Assembly (NCBI GenBank): GCA_025267735.1
Contig: CM046299.1
Location: 26,934,468-26,998,467 of the forward strand
Origin: Mactra quadrangularis
Lineage: Eukaryota > Mollusca > Bivalvia > Venerida > Mactridae
Length of the DNA stretch: 64,000 nt
Direction: 5' to 3'
Part shown: positions 23,270 through 35,641 of the stretch, in pieces
How positions within the stretch are numbered: position 1 is the first letter of the stretch
How the letters are laid out: each line of letters opens with the position of its first letter
The notes under the pieces: generated by a model
Told to the model about the DNA's origin: nothing
Seen by the model: the letters and a program-made list of their open reading frames with translations, nothing else
The model's database searches: none
Made by a program: the position numbers and the translations under genes

Positions 23270-24260
23270 TTGTACAACCAAGATGTTAGACATAAATTCT
23301 CAACACACATCAAGAGTGATAAGTTCTCTACATCAATCGAGGACAGCATTATCTTTTACAACTATAAGCAATCCACTTGTCATTTACATATTACCCCAAA
23401 ACAAGCCCTTCAAATCAATTATAATCTTTAAATAGAAACATAACTCTTGCATTTTGATGTGTAACTCAATATTCATGCACTAGTTTGATTAAAAGTTGAA
23501 TCAAGATTCTTAGAGGTATATGTGAAATTAACAAGACTAAGACGGTTATTTTACATGGAAAAGCAATCTAAGTCCAAAACAATAAGTTACTAAGCACCAA
23601 GTAAAAACAATAATAGATTAAGTTTAGTTTGATTAATGCCAATGTTTAGCTGTCCAATTTAAGTCCTATGAGTTGCACAGGACAGTTTCTGTAAATAACC
23701 CATCAATCCTGAGATTGCCCAGCTCTAGACTCCCAGAACCTTATACTCACTCTAAAACCATAACCCATGCAAATATTCATTTTTCAATGTATTTCTTCCA
23801 TCATACTCATGCTTATGAAAGTGGGTAACAACTATCTTAACCTTAGTTCATCTTGTGCATTAAAGATTAAATGAAAATTGCTGAGAAACATCTTGTTAGC
23901 TGCAATAGAGCCTAAACAGTTCATCCCTCATCTACAGATTGGCAACAAAATTTGATAATCATGTATGTAGAAAAACAAATACAAAGTTAATAGGTTAAGA
24001 CTTGTTGACAACAACAGAAACACTCAAGGCAATGGTTTCTAAGAAAACAACAATGTTTAACAACTATGTTCTACATACTGGGACATCAACAAAGGTTGTG
24101 TATTCATATAACCTCTGATGTATCCAGTATGTTTTCACAATGTTTAACATAATGTCAGTTTAATTAATTAAAGAAACAATGTAAATTTCAACTTGTTTAC
24201 AAGAGGCAAATTAGTGCTTTTTCATAAAAAGGATTATAAGCAACACAAACAATTCCCAGG
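23270..24260. other. Intron, nothing recognised
   Basis: AT-rich; no feature that I can support. Confidence 0.5.
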
Positions 24261-24264
24261 GTGT

Positions 24265-24545
24265 TGATTTCTTAATACTGGGTTTAATGCCATTTCAACA
24301 CAATTTATATAAGAATTGTAACAGTGGCCAGTGCATCTTTCGTAGCTTTCCTGGACACTTGTCTATAACCAGTACTAAGCTACCCTTCCACAAGGCTGGA
24401 AACTTCTCCATATACCTTGATAAACGGAGAAAAAATTGACATTATTGTCAATATTTCATGGAAGGGTATAACCTCTTTGGGTTGGATTTTAACCCGGTAC
24501 CCCCTTCAGGACACAAGATTCCAGGATGTTGATTGTTCATGGTTC
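24265..24545 (-). repeat. SINE, group C (ggtacccccttc head)
   Basis: gggtttaatgccatttcaacaca, gtagctttcctggacacttg and a distal part with aagggtataacctctttggg and aacccggtacccccttcagga. It shares the middle with group B but has another head, like 42.0 kb. Confidence 0.75.
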
Positions 24546-24649
24546 GTTCATTTGATTCCTAGACATAATGAACACTTACTATCGAATCTTCTTCACAAGT
24601 CTGACTATTAACTTTAACAAAAGCCATCAACATCTCTGTTTGTTCAATG

Positions 24650-24957
24650 TTAGTTGAGTTTAACGCCGTAGCAACACATTGTATAGGTCATATAATGGCA
24701 GTCAGTCAACCTACTCACTCCTCCTGGAAAGGCTAAATCTCTGGATTTAGCTGTTAACCATCTACTAAGCGCATACTTTCGTCAGTGACTGACAACTGGC
24801 CTACATAATTAAAATCATTAGTAGGAGGAAGAACGGCTGTAGAAATAATTTCCAGACCAATCTCAATGAAAGTATGCCCTGCCCAGGAATTGAACCCACG
24901 ACCCCTCAATCAGTAGATTTGCATGCTTAGTTACCAACTGAGTTAGCCGGCGGCATC
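24650..24957 (-). repeat. SINE, group A, full length with tRNA-like head
   Basis: On the minus strand it starts GGCTAACTCAGTTGGTAACT (A-box-like), continues to GTGGGTTCAATTCCTGGGC (B-box-like), then the body, ending TGTGTTGCTACGGCGTTAAA. It is about 305 bp and the best complete reference copy in the window. Confidence 0.85.
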
Positions 24958-25223
24958 AACTTCTCTCTATTTGGAAGAAAATCAAAAGTTTTATTCAATA
25001 TTAAGCGTAAGGTATGACTTGAAATCATGAGTTTCAGCAGATACAATGAAAACACAATCCTTTTTTGAGATCCCACAAGTCATGATAATTTACATCAATG
25101 AAATAGGAAAAAAACCAGCACTAAACTATTTTTCATCATTTCAGCAGCTATAACAATGAAAAACAATCCATCTTGAGGTCCTGAGAGAACTGGAAACTTA
25201 AAACAACAAAATAGACAAAAACC

Positions 25224-25548
25224 TGTAGCCTGTTCAATTACCCTAAACGTTCCAAAACGTTCCATAACTATACATTCGGAACTCCTCAGCCATTCGCTGA
25301 GGTTAATCTAATCTAATAAAGAAATATACAATCATTAAGGCAATGAGTGATGTTTCAAAATTTATGGACTAAAAACGAAACATCACTCATTGCCTAAACG
25401 ATCATATATTTGTTTACTTCAACACTGGTAGTTTCAAAATAGCCTCTAAATTTGTCCGAGATTATTCGCAGCAAATGGCCGAGGAGTTCCCAATATATCG
25501 TTACGGAATGTTTTGGAACATTTAGGGTAATTGAACAGGCTACTGCAC
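25224..25548. mobile_element. MITE, gtagcctgttcaatta family, copy 2, with internal hairpin insertion
   Basis: Near-perfect TIRs gtagcctgttcaattaccct / agggtaattgaacaggctac, with inner arms gaactcctcagccat / tggccgaggagttcc as in copy 1. Between the arms lies about 105 bases absent from copy 1, containing aaggcaatgagtgatgttt and its exact inverted copy. Confidence 0.85.
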
Positions 25549-25684
25549 TAAAAAGGCTGGCTAAGACAAACAAACATTTTCTTCCAGGCATTCTCTAAAG
25601 ACAACAGAACCTATATTATTCATTTAAGAGTTAACAAGCTGGTATCAACATAATATAATCACAGGTGTCATGAAAGTGTGATAT

Positions 25685-25780
25685 TATATTATATATCGAG
25701 AGTTTAGCGCAAAACAGTCATAACTCACTGTTTTCTTATATTGAGTTATGACTGTTTTGCACTAAACCCACGATATATAA
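25685..25780. repeat. Long hairpin
   Basis: gcaaaacagtcataactca and tgagttatgactgttttgc are exact inverted arms around a ~14-base loop, extended outward by imperfect pairing to atatatcg/cgatatata. Confidence 0.85.
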
Positions 25781-26079
25781 CTATATACATATTAAATAAT
25801 CACCACCATGAACTGTTTATAGCTAAATAAAAAACACATAATTATGTTAATTTGTAGTACAACTTGCAAACTGCAAAACTGAATGAGTATTACATCAACC
25901 GTAGAAAACTGCTTCAAGGCATAATAGATAATGAGACCTGACATGATGTTTTATATAGAGTAAAACTTGTCGTAGAGCTGTGATAATAACTATATCATAG
26001 TTTATGATGTACCTTTAAAAGTTTTGCACGCGTAAGTATTTTTACAGAATGCTCATACATGTAGATGCAGTAGGTTTAC

Positions 26080-26608
26080 GGGTTTAGGACAACCAGTTGC
26101 ACAATTTACTTGCCCAAACCAAATGTTTACTCGCAGTTAAGTTGCCCAAACCCCACTCTCTGTAAACAGATATCCTGTAGAGCGTTGTCATACAGGCTCT
26201 CTACTTTCTCCATGGAAGGTCACATCGAGATGAACTTTGTGTCGACCAATCAATGTGTAGCTTTCATCTAGACGAAAACACTATTAAACACATTTTGATT
26301 TCGTAATTTCTATTTTTAGACCAAGGTATGCATGCTTATTTAACAGCAGTATTATTCACAGTCTGCGATGGGGCGGCTCATTTCAAATTGCGTGACGTAG
26401 ATGATGTAAACAAGTTACGTACCATAACAATTTCGCCATGAATATTATGATGAGAAAAGGTCACCTGAACATGACCTTCGTTTGGAAAAGACCAGATCTA
26501 AATTAGCGAGTATGCTAGTGTTAAATTTAAGATTGGGTTTGATCAGATTGCCCAAACCCAAATATAGATTGTCAGGGGTAATCAGACGACCTTTTACAAC
26601 GAGCCCTG
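26080..26608 (+). repeat. Interspersed repeat, ~530 bp (copy of the 61-kb and 48-kb repeat)
   Basis: Contains gaaggtcacatcgagatgaa, gtgtcgaccaatcaatgtgt, gatttcgtaatttctatttt and agaccagatctaaattagcg; the same blocks occur inverted at 60985-61345 and in part at 48225-48365. The ends (acttgcccaaaccaaatgt; cccaaatatagattgtcagg) also occur at 22.1 kb. No coding frame. Confidence 0.75.
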
Positions 26609-26609
26609 T

Positions 26610-28480
26610 GATGTAAATATAAGTTCAAAAATATTTTTTCAGTATTCAAGTTTACCTGCCTGAAGCCTGAATAAAGAACATTGCAGTCTTTGTTTAGATT
26701 TAATGTAAACTGTCCATGATGCAAGTACACTACATTGCAATGACACAACCAGTCTAATCAACTTAATTGTATTAGGAATACTGGATATATTTAAATATTA
26801 AACAACAGACTTTTCCCCAAGAGGTTTCTGTCAGACATCAAAACCAAACACTGTAACTTTAGAAGTTCAATCATGTATGTACACACTAACAGACATATTT
26901 ACCCATGTACATAGACTATCCCTATAGTTATACATGTTAAATTGGGATCAGCTTGGAATTTCAGGACAATACTCTATACAAATTATATTGAGCTGACAGG
27001 ATCCTTGGATCAAAATTCCACTTCGCACCTTGAAATTAGGGATTTTACATAGACATTTGACCAGGTTTTTCATCAGCTAGTGGCTTTCAACAATCTTATC
27101 ATTCATCTTTTTTATAAATACCTTTTCTTGCTACCACACAAAACATAATGGTCAAATCCATAAATTCTGTGTATCAAAACAGGTAGATACAGACTATCAT
27201 TTATTTAAACCTTCAAGTTAAATGTAAATTTCAAACCTAATGGCAAAACCATAACCCAAGCTAAATTGTCAAGAACAGGTTTTCATAATAGACAGTTATG
27301 AACATGGAATTTAAACAATGTTTTATTTTTAAACACCAATTGTATTAACTAACGATTACAATCCAAATCAGCCAAAATATGACCAAAGAAAACAGATTTC
27401 CACATTTTATAGCTCTGATATTAAATATTAATTTTAACCATTTGGATATAACATTTCTTCATTGTTCAACAGAAAAAAGCAACATAAGAAATAAGGAATT
27501 CATTAAGACTAAATCAAAGTCAAAGCTTTTAACTTCCTTTCTAATCCTTATAAACTAAGTACATGTATAGTAATTCTTTAAATATCACCAAGTCAACAAT
27601 TTAAGCAACCATAATTATTAATACATTAATCAATCAACCTAAAAAAAGTTGCACTTACACCAAGTATACAACTGAGTAAAAAAAAGCTAACATCCAAAAC
27701 AGCAATTATATAGGCCACAAATGAATCAACCAAAAAAAACAACATTTCAAACAAAAAATGAATGACCAACACTATAATCATCCTAGTCAACTTTTCTACA
27801 AAAATATTTTAAACATCCAAAAAAATCTCTCAAAATCAAGTTGAAATTAAACAAAACCTAAGGACAGTTCAACAATCTTACAAAAATAAGAGTAAACCAG
27901 GTTAAAATGGCCATAAATCAAAATTTAAAAGAAATTCTGTGTCAGATTAAATAAGGTTAAATTACTTTAAATCCACATTTTTTCTACAAAGGTTTATCAT
28001 TCCAAAGATGAAAGAAATTAAGTACACATTTCTGTCACCTATTAATTCACTCAAGTGGACACAAGTGCAAAATTTTCAAAAATCTCCAACATTAAGAAAT
28101 GCTACTACGAAAAAACATTCATAATTCAAATAAAATATAAGCAAAAACACACAGAAATAACTAAATTCAAATCAAGTATGATTCTCTAAATTCCTTAAAT
28201 TCATTCGAACAAAATGTGCCAACCATCCAAAAGCTTAAATAATTAACACATCTTACAACAGCTGTATTGTACCACCATAATAATCCAGTAGTTTTTCACT
28301 GTCCACACTATAGTCATGTATTCAACTTTTAGGTTCAACTACCTCCGACAGTTTACATTCATAATTATAATATTCCGCATATAAAAATATATATTTGCTT
28401 AAATTATTTCAAATTTTCATTTTAATTAGTATAAATTCATTAACCGCTAAAGCATCTGTGACGTGAAACGTAAGTAACTT
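26610..28480. other. Intron, nothing recognised
   Basis: Strongly AT-rich, A-rich on the plus strand from 27480 to 28150. No coding segment or repeat boundary is evident. Confidence 0.5.
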
Positions 28481-28489
28481 TAACACACA

Positions 28490-28512
28490 CATTTATATAT
28501 ATATATATATAC
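28490..28512. repeat. TA dinucleotide microsatellite
   Basis: About ten TA units. A slightly CpG-richer stretch follows (28530-28610) without other support for a promoter. Confidence 0.85.
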
Positions 28513-29268
28513 AGTAACCGTACAGTACTAGTAAATATATACACTTGAACGAAATTGCTCCGTCACTCGGCGATAAAATCTACAAGTGCGGGTTAAACCA
28601 GGCAAACAAAAGCATCTGTCATCATTTTTGGTCGAATTAATGATGAAAGTGATCAGTATATACAATAAATGTCACATAGTATAAAAATCATGACCCAAAA
28701 TATTGAACCTTTGATCTGGTATTTTAAAAACTACTTTATATAGAGTGTGAATCTATTGATCTCGGGTGACTAAAAGTAAACATTTTATTACAATATATTC
28801 TATTATTATATTACATGAGATTTTTTGTACCATGTAAGTGTAAAGTAAATAAGAAATATTACATACATATTTTTATCATAGTTAAATAGGCGTAAAAAAA
28901 GTCTATGTAATTTCTGTAGTATGGTATACAATGTATACTTATTCACATGTACATAGTTTCATTAATGGGCATTTACAAAAATGCATCATTATGCCTAATT
29001 CAGAACAGCAATTTATGGGCTTTTTCATTTGTGCACAAGCCAGACAGTACAAACGAAGATTTTTACAAATAATTGCTGAAAAGCACAAGATACACTAATT
29101 AAATCCAATTGTTCTTGCTTGATTGTACTGCTAACCAGGTGGGTTCAGATATTTAAGCAACAAAAGTAAGTATTGTGACCTAAGCATGATAGCTTAAACT
29201 TTATTCTTTCCTATCCATATGATATCAATCTCTTCATTGTCGCAGACCAAACAATCAGCTTATCATAC

Positions 29269-30001
29269 TATAGGTCGTTTGCGGTAAAGCTGGACCCCTA
29301 AAATCATGAAATATCTCAATAACTATCAGACGGAATTAACTCAAATTTTGTATATGATCATAACTAGCATTTTCCTTCTCAAATCCAAAACTTCAGAATT
29401 TTTCTTTAATAACATAACATACTTCCCATAGACATGCAATGCAAATTTTGAAGCCAAAAAGCGACTTTTGTTAAATGGGTATGTGCCATAATCAGAACAG
29501 CCACATAACAGTAGATACAAAATAATAGCTAAATATGAGGCCCGGTTAGAAATTTTATTTGATAACAAAGTATAACAGTATATACAAACTCAAATATCAT
29601 CATCACTGTCGTCTGCATCGTCAAAATCTATACAAATTCTACACGTGCGATTTTAAAGACGGGCCTCTACTTAACAATTCAGTAGACTGTCGAGTGTTTA
29701 TTTAAGCGACAAATTTACAGTAAACGCACGGGACTTTGTATAAACACACTGGAAGTATGACAATGTTATAATCAGAACAGCTTATTTTACCTCCCGCCGG
29801 ATTTTTGATAAAAAATTCCAAATATTTTGCATTGTATCTTATGGAAAACTTTTTTATTTATCTATTAAAAATTCTGAAAATTTTAATCCTAGAAGGAAAA
29901 ATTGAAATAAGATTGTATTAAATTTTTTAGCAAAATCGCTGTTATAGTTTAAAAGATATTTACAGCAAATAGGGGTCCAGCATTAACGCAAACGACCTAT
30001 A
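29269..30001. mobile_element. TIR element, ~730 bp, TAGGTCGTTTGCG ends
   Basis: Left end taggtcgtttgcggtaaagc with tggacccct and an inverted right end aggggtccagcattaacgca with aacgaccta pair over about 32 bases with few mismatches. TA flanks both ends, suggesting a TA target duplication. A 75-codon minus frame inside shows no transposase motif, so it is non-autonomous. Confidence 0.8.
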
Positions 30002-30004
30002 CAT

Positions 30005-31443
30005 TTATAATGGAAAAATATCAATTATACTTTATTTTTGTGTGGGTGGACTTTTGTGTACATTTTGAGCCATGTCCAATTATTCAACATTCATTATCTA
30101 TTTACCCGAACTAAATATTAACTAACATTAAAGTGTCTATTTATAGTAACAGAGAATCTAGGGATATCAGTGAAATACCAAAACAAAGGGATTACTACGT
30201 AGATTTTAATCATCAATGGCTTAACCTTATTTTGAAATTACCGACCCAAATTCTAACCAGATATCTATTTTTATCTACTATTCATTACTTTTTTATGTCA
30301 TGCAAGAATGTTTCACCTACCGGTTATATGAGCATGGAATGACCTAAATAGTAATGAACTACACATCTATATAAAAAATAGTATAAATTTACAAGAATCA
30401 GTTGCAAATCAATTTTTAAAGATTACATATTTGTGGGTATTATATCTCTGTTTTTGGTTTGCAGTTAAAGCAAATGAAACACTTAAGAAATTGCATTTTA
30501 GAGATTAAACAAAAAAGTATTGTTTTTAAAATCAAGTTCAGGATTCACATCAGTTCAAATCAGAACCACTTTCATAACACCTTCACCAAAGATGTCTTTT
30601 TCAAGACTTGTTTTTAACAAAATTTCATATAAACATCAAATTTATTATTTGTAATAAATTCCTGCAAAGATCAAAGGGAGGTAATTCATTAAATTAAATC
30701 CTTTCACTATCAAAGGGAGGTAATTCATTAATAAAGAGTATAGAGTATGTATTATATGATGACTACTAATTATCCCTGAGTAAGCTTTTTGTAAGGAAAG
30801 GATATAATTTATGGGAATTAGGTTAAGGTGATAAAAAAAACTATTTATAAAACTGAAATGACTTTAAATTAAAATTATTAAAATTTCTATTATTCAAATC
30901 ATTATTAGGAATACTAAAACATGATTTTTCTTCGACAGAACAGCAAAATGATCAATCTTTTATTCAAAACTGCTTGTAAATTTAACATTAAAACATAAAT
31001 TAATTAAAAAAAGACACCACAACCAAAGAGTATTACTACAAACTATTTGTTATAAATTAATACATTTGTGTAGAAGTATATTATGAAGAACTATATACGA
31101 GTGCAGATCCCTTCTACCAAAGTTGACTGACTGGCTAATATGAGTGCATGGATGTTGTTATACCGAATATTTCTACAAGGGTGGCTAGGTTCTTGACCCC
31201 TAATTTTAATGTTACATCAAAATAATATATAGGAACTATTTGCATATCCAAATTAGGAATTCTAATTAGAAATTTAAGAAAAAAATAAGTTGGTTACTAC
31301 AACTAACACTAAAGGATATTTTTATTAATTCCTACCCATAAAAGGTAAAAAACCCACATGACCAGTGGAAACCTTCATGCCAATTTTATACATCTTGCAT
31401 ATTTGTTTGGGTCACACCAATTAAAAACAATACATATGCTTAC
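30005..31443. other. CLASP intron, little to report
   Basis: AT-rich. gatcaaagggaggtaattcatta occurs twice in tandem-like fashion near 30670 and 30710. No gene recognised. Confidence 0.5.
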
Positions 31444-31626
31444 GTAGTGACTGAGTAGATCCATTGGACAACTTAGCTGCTAACAATGTCGAAGATGAGC
31501 GTTTCCGTGGCAACGTGGAGGTAGCTATGTTAGACGAACTACCGTTAGCTATATCAATAGCGCTACTTGATCTTAACATTCCTTTAGTTCTTTGACCATA
31601 TGGTGAATCATTAAACGTTTCTAAAT
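31444..31626 (-). CDS. CLASP: CLASP exon: Ser/Arg linker with an SxLP motif
   Basis: 183 bases, phase 1 at both ends; acceptor ccttttacag|ATT, donor CACTAC|gtaagc. It contains M-L-R-S-S-S-A-I-D-I-A-N-G-S-S-S, which lines up with L-Q-R-S-R-S-D-I-D-V-N-A-A of human CLASPs, and then S-T-L-P-R-K-R-S-S-S. S-T-L-P flanked by basic residues is a variant of the SxIP motif through which plus-end proteins bind EB1. It is the only such motif I find in these exons. Confidence 0.9.
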
Positions 31627-33070
31627 CTGTAAAAGGTTCAATGATTAAAGAAAACAAAAAAATCGCAAAAAAAGATGTGCATATAAATGGGAGCGAAAAA
31701 AATCGCAAAAAAGAAATGTAGCCACTGAAGCATTTATATCCAGCCTACTAGACGGCTCATTCCTGCACACTCATTTAGCCACTAAATATTAATACATTAA
31801 TACAATAAAAAACTGTTTTTTTTCACTACAACCAAGAACTTATATAACATCAAATCATGTGTATTCTGATTATTCATTATACCAAGGGACATAACTCTTT
31901 CATGAAAAGTTAATTACAACAATACTTTAAGGTTGAAAATCTGGAAATGATTTTTTTTATTCAGAAACTTTTACTTCTTAGGAATTCATTGAGCTACAAA
32001 TGAAACATGTATATCCCCTCCCTAATAAGTATTCAAAATTGCAGATATTTTGAAAATGCCAGCTCAAATATACAAAATGGGTAAAAGTTCTGATGTCAAA
32101 AATGAAATTCAAAACCATAAAATTTATGATTTCTGAAGCAGTTATAAAGGGAAAGAACTCTTTTGCAGGTCCCAAATTCCTAAACTTTGGACTTGGTCAA
32201 GAAATCTTTACCTTATATATTTGTTATTGGTAAATGAATAATAATCACACATGATTTAATGTGTCTAACAGACAATTATCTACAATAAAAAACAAACTAA
32301 CACAACCCAGTGAGTACTAAAACAATAGGTTAACAAACTGTGTGTGTATTTAGTAAGACTAACTAACAAACATTCTGTATAAATATAAGGGTTTATATAA
32401 GGGGAGCTAACTATGTATATAATAAATGTTATGTAGAGATGATAATAATAAAATAATGGAATTAGATATGTATATATGTTCGTGTTAGCTAGCTGGAAAA
32501 GGATATCTCTACCAAGTTATACATAATGCATTTGTTATGCAACAGTTTGTTTCAATATAGCGCTTCTTACAAAAAAATCTTCCTAACTAAATACATTCAA
32601 AACTCTGACATTTGCACAAGCCAGGATCTTGGTTTAGCTAGCCTGATGTAAACCTGATGCGTAAAATTTTGCTAGCAGAATATATTTCATTTTAAAAGTG
32701 ATAAATAGTGATACCCTAATACAACTAGCTCCTGTTTTCCAAAATAGAAGTTTTCTTCATTGTCAGTAGAGGGGAGGGTTGTTCCAAAAATAATTATTTT
32801 CTAATAAATAAAATTTTCGAGGACATTTCTTTTACTGAAGTCATAGTTTTGTAATAACAACAAAAGAAAGTGAAGGGTGTTTAGTCATGAGACAGTCATA
32901 AGAATTCTGTTTATTAAAACTTAATATATTGTTTTGAGATATAAAAAGCCTGACATTTTGAACTTTTATGAGAAGAATTTGATAGACAGGAAAATCAAAG
33001 CAAAACTAAAGATACAAACAGCCCACATTACTTAAATAATTAAGTAAACACATAAAATGACAATGAAAAA
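31627..33070. other. CLASP intron, nothing recognised
   Basis: AT-rich intron between the exons at 33393 and 31626; no repeat or coding signal I can support. Confidence 0.5.
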
Positions 33071-33374
33071 TCATATGACATTTAAAGAGCAGTCACATGA
33101 CATTTTGCGGGGATGTCACATGACATTTCGAGTTTGTCATATGAAAGCTTGTGTTTGTCACATGACCTTTTATGAGTAAGTCACATGACATTATGTAGTG
33201 ATGTCACATGACTGCACTGTGCAATGTGTTCATGTGCTACATTATAATGTGAAAGGTTATAATATAAAGATGTTGGTGTTAAACTAAATCACATGACACA
33301 CGAGTAACTAATGGTCACATGACAATGTTATATTATTAATCAACATGACACAATGTGTTTGTTGGTCACATGAC
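33071..33374. repeat. Array of TCACATGAC motifs
   Basis: Eight exact TCACATGAC words (starting near 33093, 33116, 33158, 33181, 33204, 33289, 33315 and 33366) plus two TCATATGA variants in ~300 bases. The first block is spaced ~22-45 bases, so it behaves as a diverged minisatellite. The word is the M-box/E-box type site of MITF-TFE factors. It ends about 20 bases from the donor of the microexon at 33393. Confidence 0.85.
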
Positions 33375-33392
33375 AATGATGTTTAGCCTTAC

Positions 33393-33428
33393 CTTCATGC
33401 GGACCATCAATATCATCATTGTCGAGTT
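33393..33428 (-). CDS. CLASP: CLASP 36-base acidic microexon
   Basis: Between acceptor gtttatatag and donor GAAG|gtaagg are 36 bases, phase 1 at both ends, reading E-L-D-N-D-D-I-D-G-P-H-E. It inserts an acidic patch into an otherwise basic linker and is symmetric, so it is a likely skipped cassette; joining the exon at 39798 directly to 31626 also keeps frame. No family counterpart is known to me. An array of TCACATGAC motifs starts just inside the intron after its donor. Confidence 0.6.
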
Positions 33429-33549
33429 CTATATAAACAACAAATATTCTCTCATTAGTGTCTAGGTTAATAAATCATGATGCACAGAATTCAAAATAAT
33501 ACAACTAGACTTCATTGTTCTATATTACTGTATTGGACATTTATTTACG

Positions 33550-33838
33550 TGATTGGGTTTAATGCAGTAGCAACACCTTGTATAGGTCATATCAACGAGG
33601 TCAGTTAAACATAAGCTCACCATTCCTAGATAGGCTTACTCTCCCAATGTAGCTTTTAATCAGTTACCTGGTGCAAACTTCTGTCAGTGCCTCTCCTGTA
33701 TGATTTAGAATCAGTGGTAAGTGGGACAATGACCATAGAAATTATTTCATGACCAAGCTCCATAAAAGAATGCCCATCCTAGGAATGGAACCTATGACCC
33801 CTTGACTTATGCTCACCTACTCAGCTAGTCAGGCAGCT
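33550..33838 (-). repeat. SINE, group A, diverged
   Basis: gggtttaatgcagtagcaac, ttgtataggtcatatcaacg, then the body and a head reading cctaggaatggaacctatga, ccccttgac, inverted tRNA-like B-box region. Confidence 0.75.
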
Positions 33839-33839
33839 G

Positions 33840-34518
33840 TATTTAAAAATCCTGCCGGCTCACACAAACAAGATGGTACACTTGCTGTTTCTATTACAGC
33901 AATTGAGATTTGAGTAGGAAAGATGCTTTGTTTTCAAACTGGTGTTTAGGAACGTAACTGATTTTTTTAATTGGCAGAGAATGACTTTTTCCTCTGTTGA
34001 TATTTGATTTAAAATCAATCTGATAAAGGCTATATCACCCATTTTCTAACAAACATTTTTGTTGTTTTCTTTGTTATTAAATCAACACAAATTATTGCCA
34101 CTTTATGGTGGCAAAGTTCTCAATAACATCCATGATGAAACAAAATATGTGTGAGTCGTAAGAGATTCAAAACACAAGCTCGAAAACGATGCATAAAATA
34201 CCATCCTTAAAAATACCATCCTCAAAATTGAACAATACATAAAAAAACATCCTTAACATTGACTAAAATGTTATGTCATGTCCAAAACAGTAACATAGAA
34301 CAATGCATATTAACGCCAAACCCTTCATATTGATTATCATCTCTCATTATCAAAAATTAAAAATGTGACAGACACATCAAAGTGTTAAGTGGCGATATTT
34401 TTCATTCATACTAAGTACATGTTTTTTCAAAGTTATTTAAGAATGGAGTAATGATGTACAATAAATTTATCATACATTTCTTTTTTTTTTCAATAATCTT
34501 CATAAATATTTTTTGTTA
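33840..34518. other. Intron, nothing recognised
   Basis: AT-rich; no supported feature. Confidence 0.5.
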
Positions 34519-34747
34519 AATTTTTATTTGACTGTCAGTGGAGTATACAATTCATTAACCCTGCTGATTTAAATACTCAATACTTGTTACATAATCCCTA
34601 TATATAAATACTCACTATGATACTTTTGCACTAACTAGATAAAATGGATGTCCGTATTTACTTAAGAGAATTGTCAAACAAATACTAAATCAGGTTAAAA
34701 CCCTAACCCTGCAGTCAATGTATGCACCACTAACAGATAAATAAAAT
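34519..34747. mobile_element. MITE, aactgtcagtgg family, copy 3
   Basis: tttgactgtcagtggagtat and cattaaccctgctgattta at the left; ccctgcagtcaatgtatgca and ccactaacagataaataaaat at the right, inverted. Confidence 0.8.
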
Positions 34748-34749
34748 TA

Positions 34750-35515
34750 ACAAAAACTTGAAGGTACATATTGCTTATAGAGTATTAATATGTAGGTATC
34801 ACCAATTTTAGATTACAAAGGGAGATAATCAGTATGAAAAGCTTGAAATCTGATAATCCAAGTAAAATTAACTCCCCTGTTTGTTATAATTTCCAATAAT
34901 TTGAAACATTTCAACGTCACATAAGAGCATAGAAGATTGGGTTTATATTCTCAAATTACTTCAGCAGATTTAAGTGAAACAGACAAAAATAATTATCAAA
35001 ACAAATTTCTAAAACTTGGCTGAAAATATACATTGCCATAAATTTTGTCAGCAAAGCAAAGTCTTATTTGGATAACACTTAACAATTGAGACACAGCAGA
35101 CTTGTGCACAAATGACTGAGCTATTCGAGGGAGAGGCTTAATTGTGACACAAATAGCTTTCAATACATAAAGCCAAAACATTTTCTAAACATAATATATG
35201 AACATAAAAACTTCCTACCTCCTAACTATATGGTCACATTTTTAGGGTCGAGCTTGTTAAACATTGAAAATTATAACAAACAGGGAAAATATCATCCTAT
35301 CTTAAGATAGAACTCCCTTATTGTGCTCCAAATAACATTACACAATTCCAATAGACATCAGCGCAAAGTAGAGTTAAAAATTTGACATATTTCTGATAAT
35401 CTTTATTTCCTAAACCAAGAGAGTCTACAGTTATTGCGCAACAATGATCTAAGTCACATGAAACACAATAAGGAAATTGTACCTAAATGTTTGATTCATA
35501 TACATGTAATGTTAA
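34750..35515. other. Intron, nothing recognised
   Basis: AT-rich; gggagataatcagtatgaaa and similar short low-complexity words only. Confidence 0.5.
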
Positions 35516-35516
35516 T

Positions 35517-35641
35517 TTTTTAATTGTCAGTCACCAACACATAAACCCCACTGATTTAAATCAATCATGAGTACAACAGAACTGAAGTAAGTATCTAAAT
35601 CAGTAAGGTTCATATATGCGCTACTGACAGTTGATTAAAAT
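35517..35641. mobile_element. MITE, aactgtcagtgg family, copy 4
   Basis: Short copy: taattgtcagtcaccaacac and ccccactgatttaaat at the left, taaatcagtaaggttcatat and gctactgacagttgatt at the right. Confidence 0.8.

Noticed and set aside
24890..24960. tRNA gene on the minus strand
   Set aside because: A- and B-box-like parts are clear, but the acceptor stem does not close and the sequence continues into a SINE body. The same holds at 2680-2757, 47.83 and 52.53 kb.
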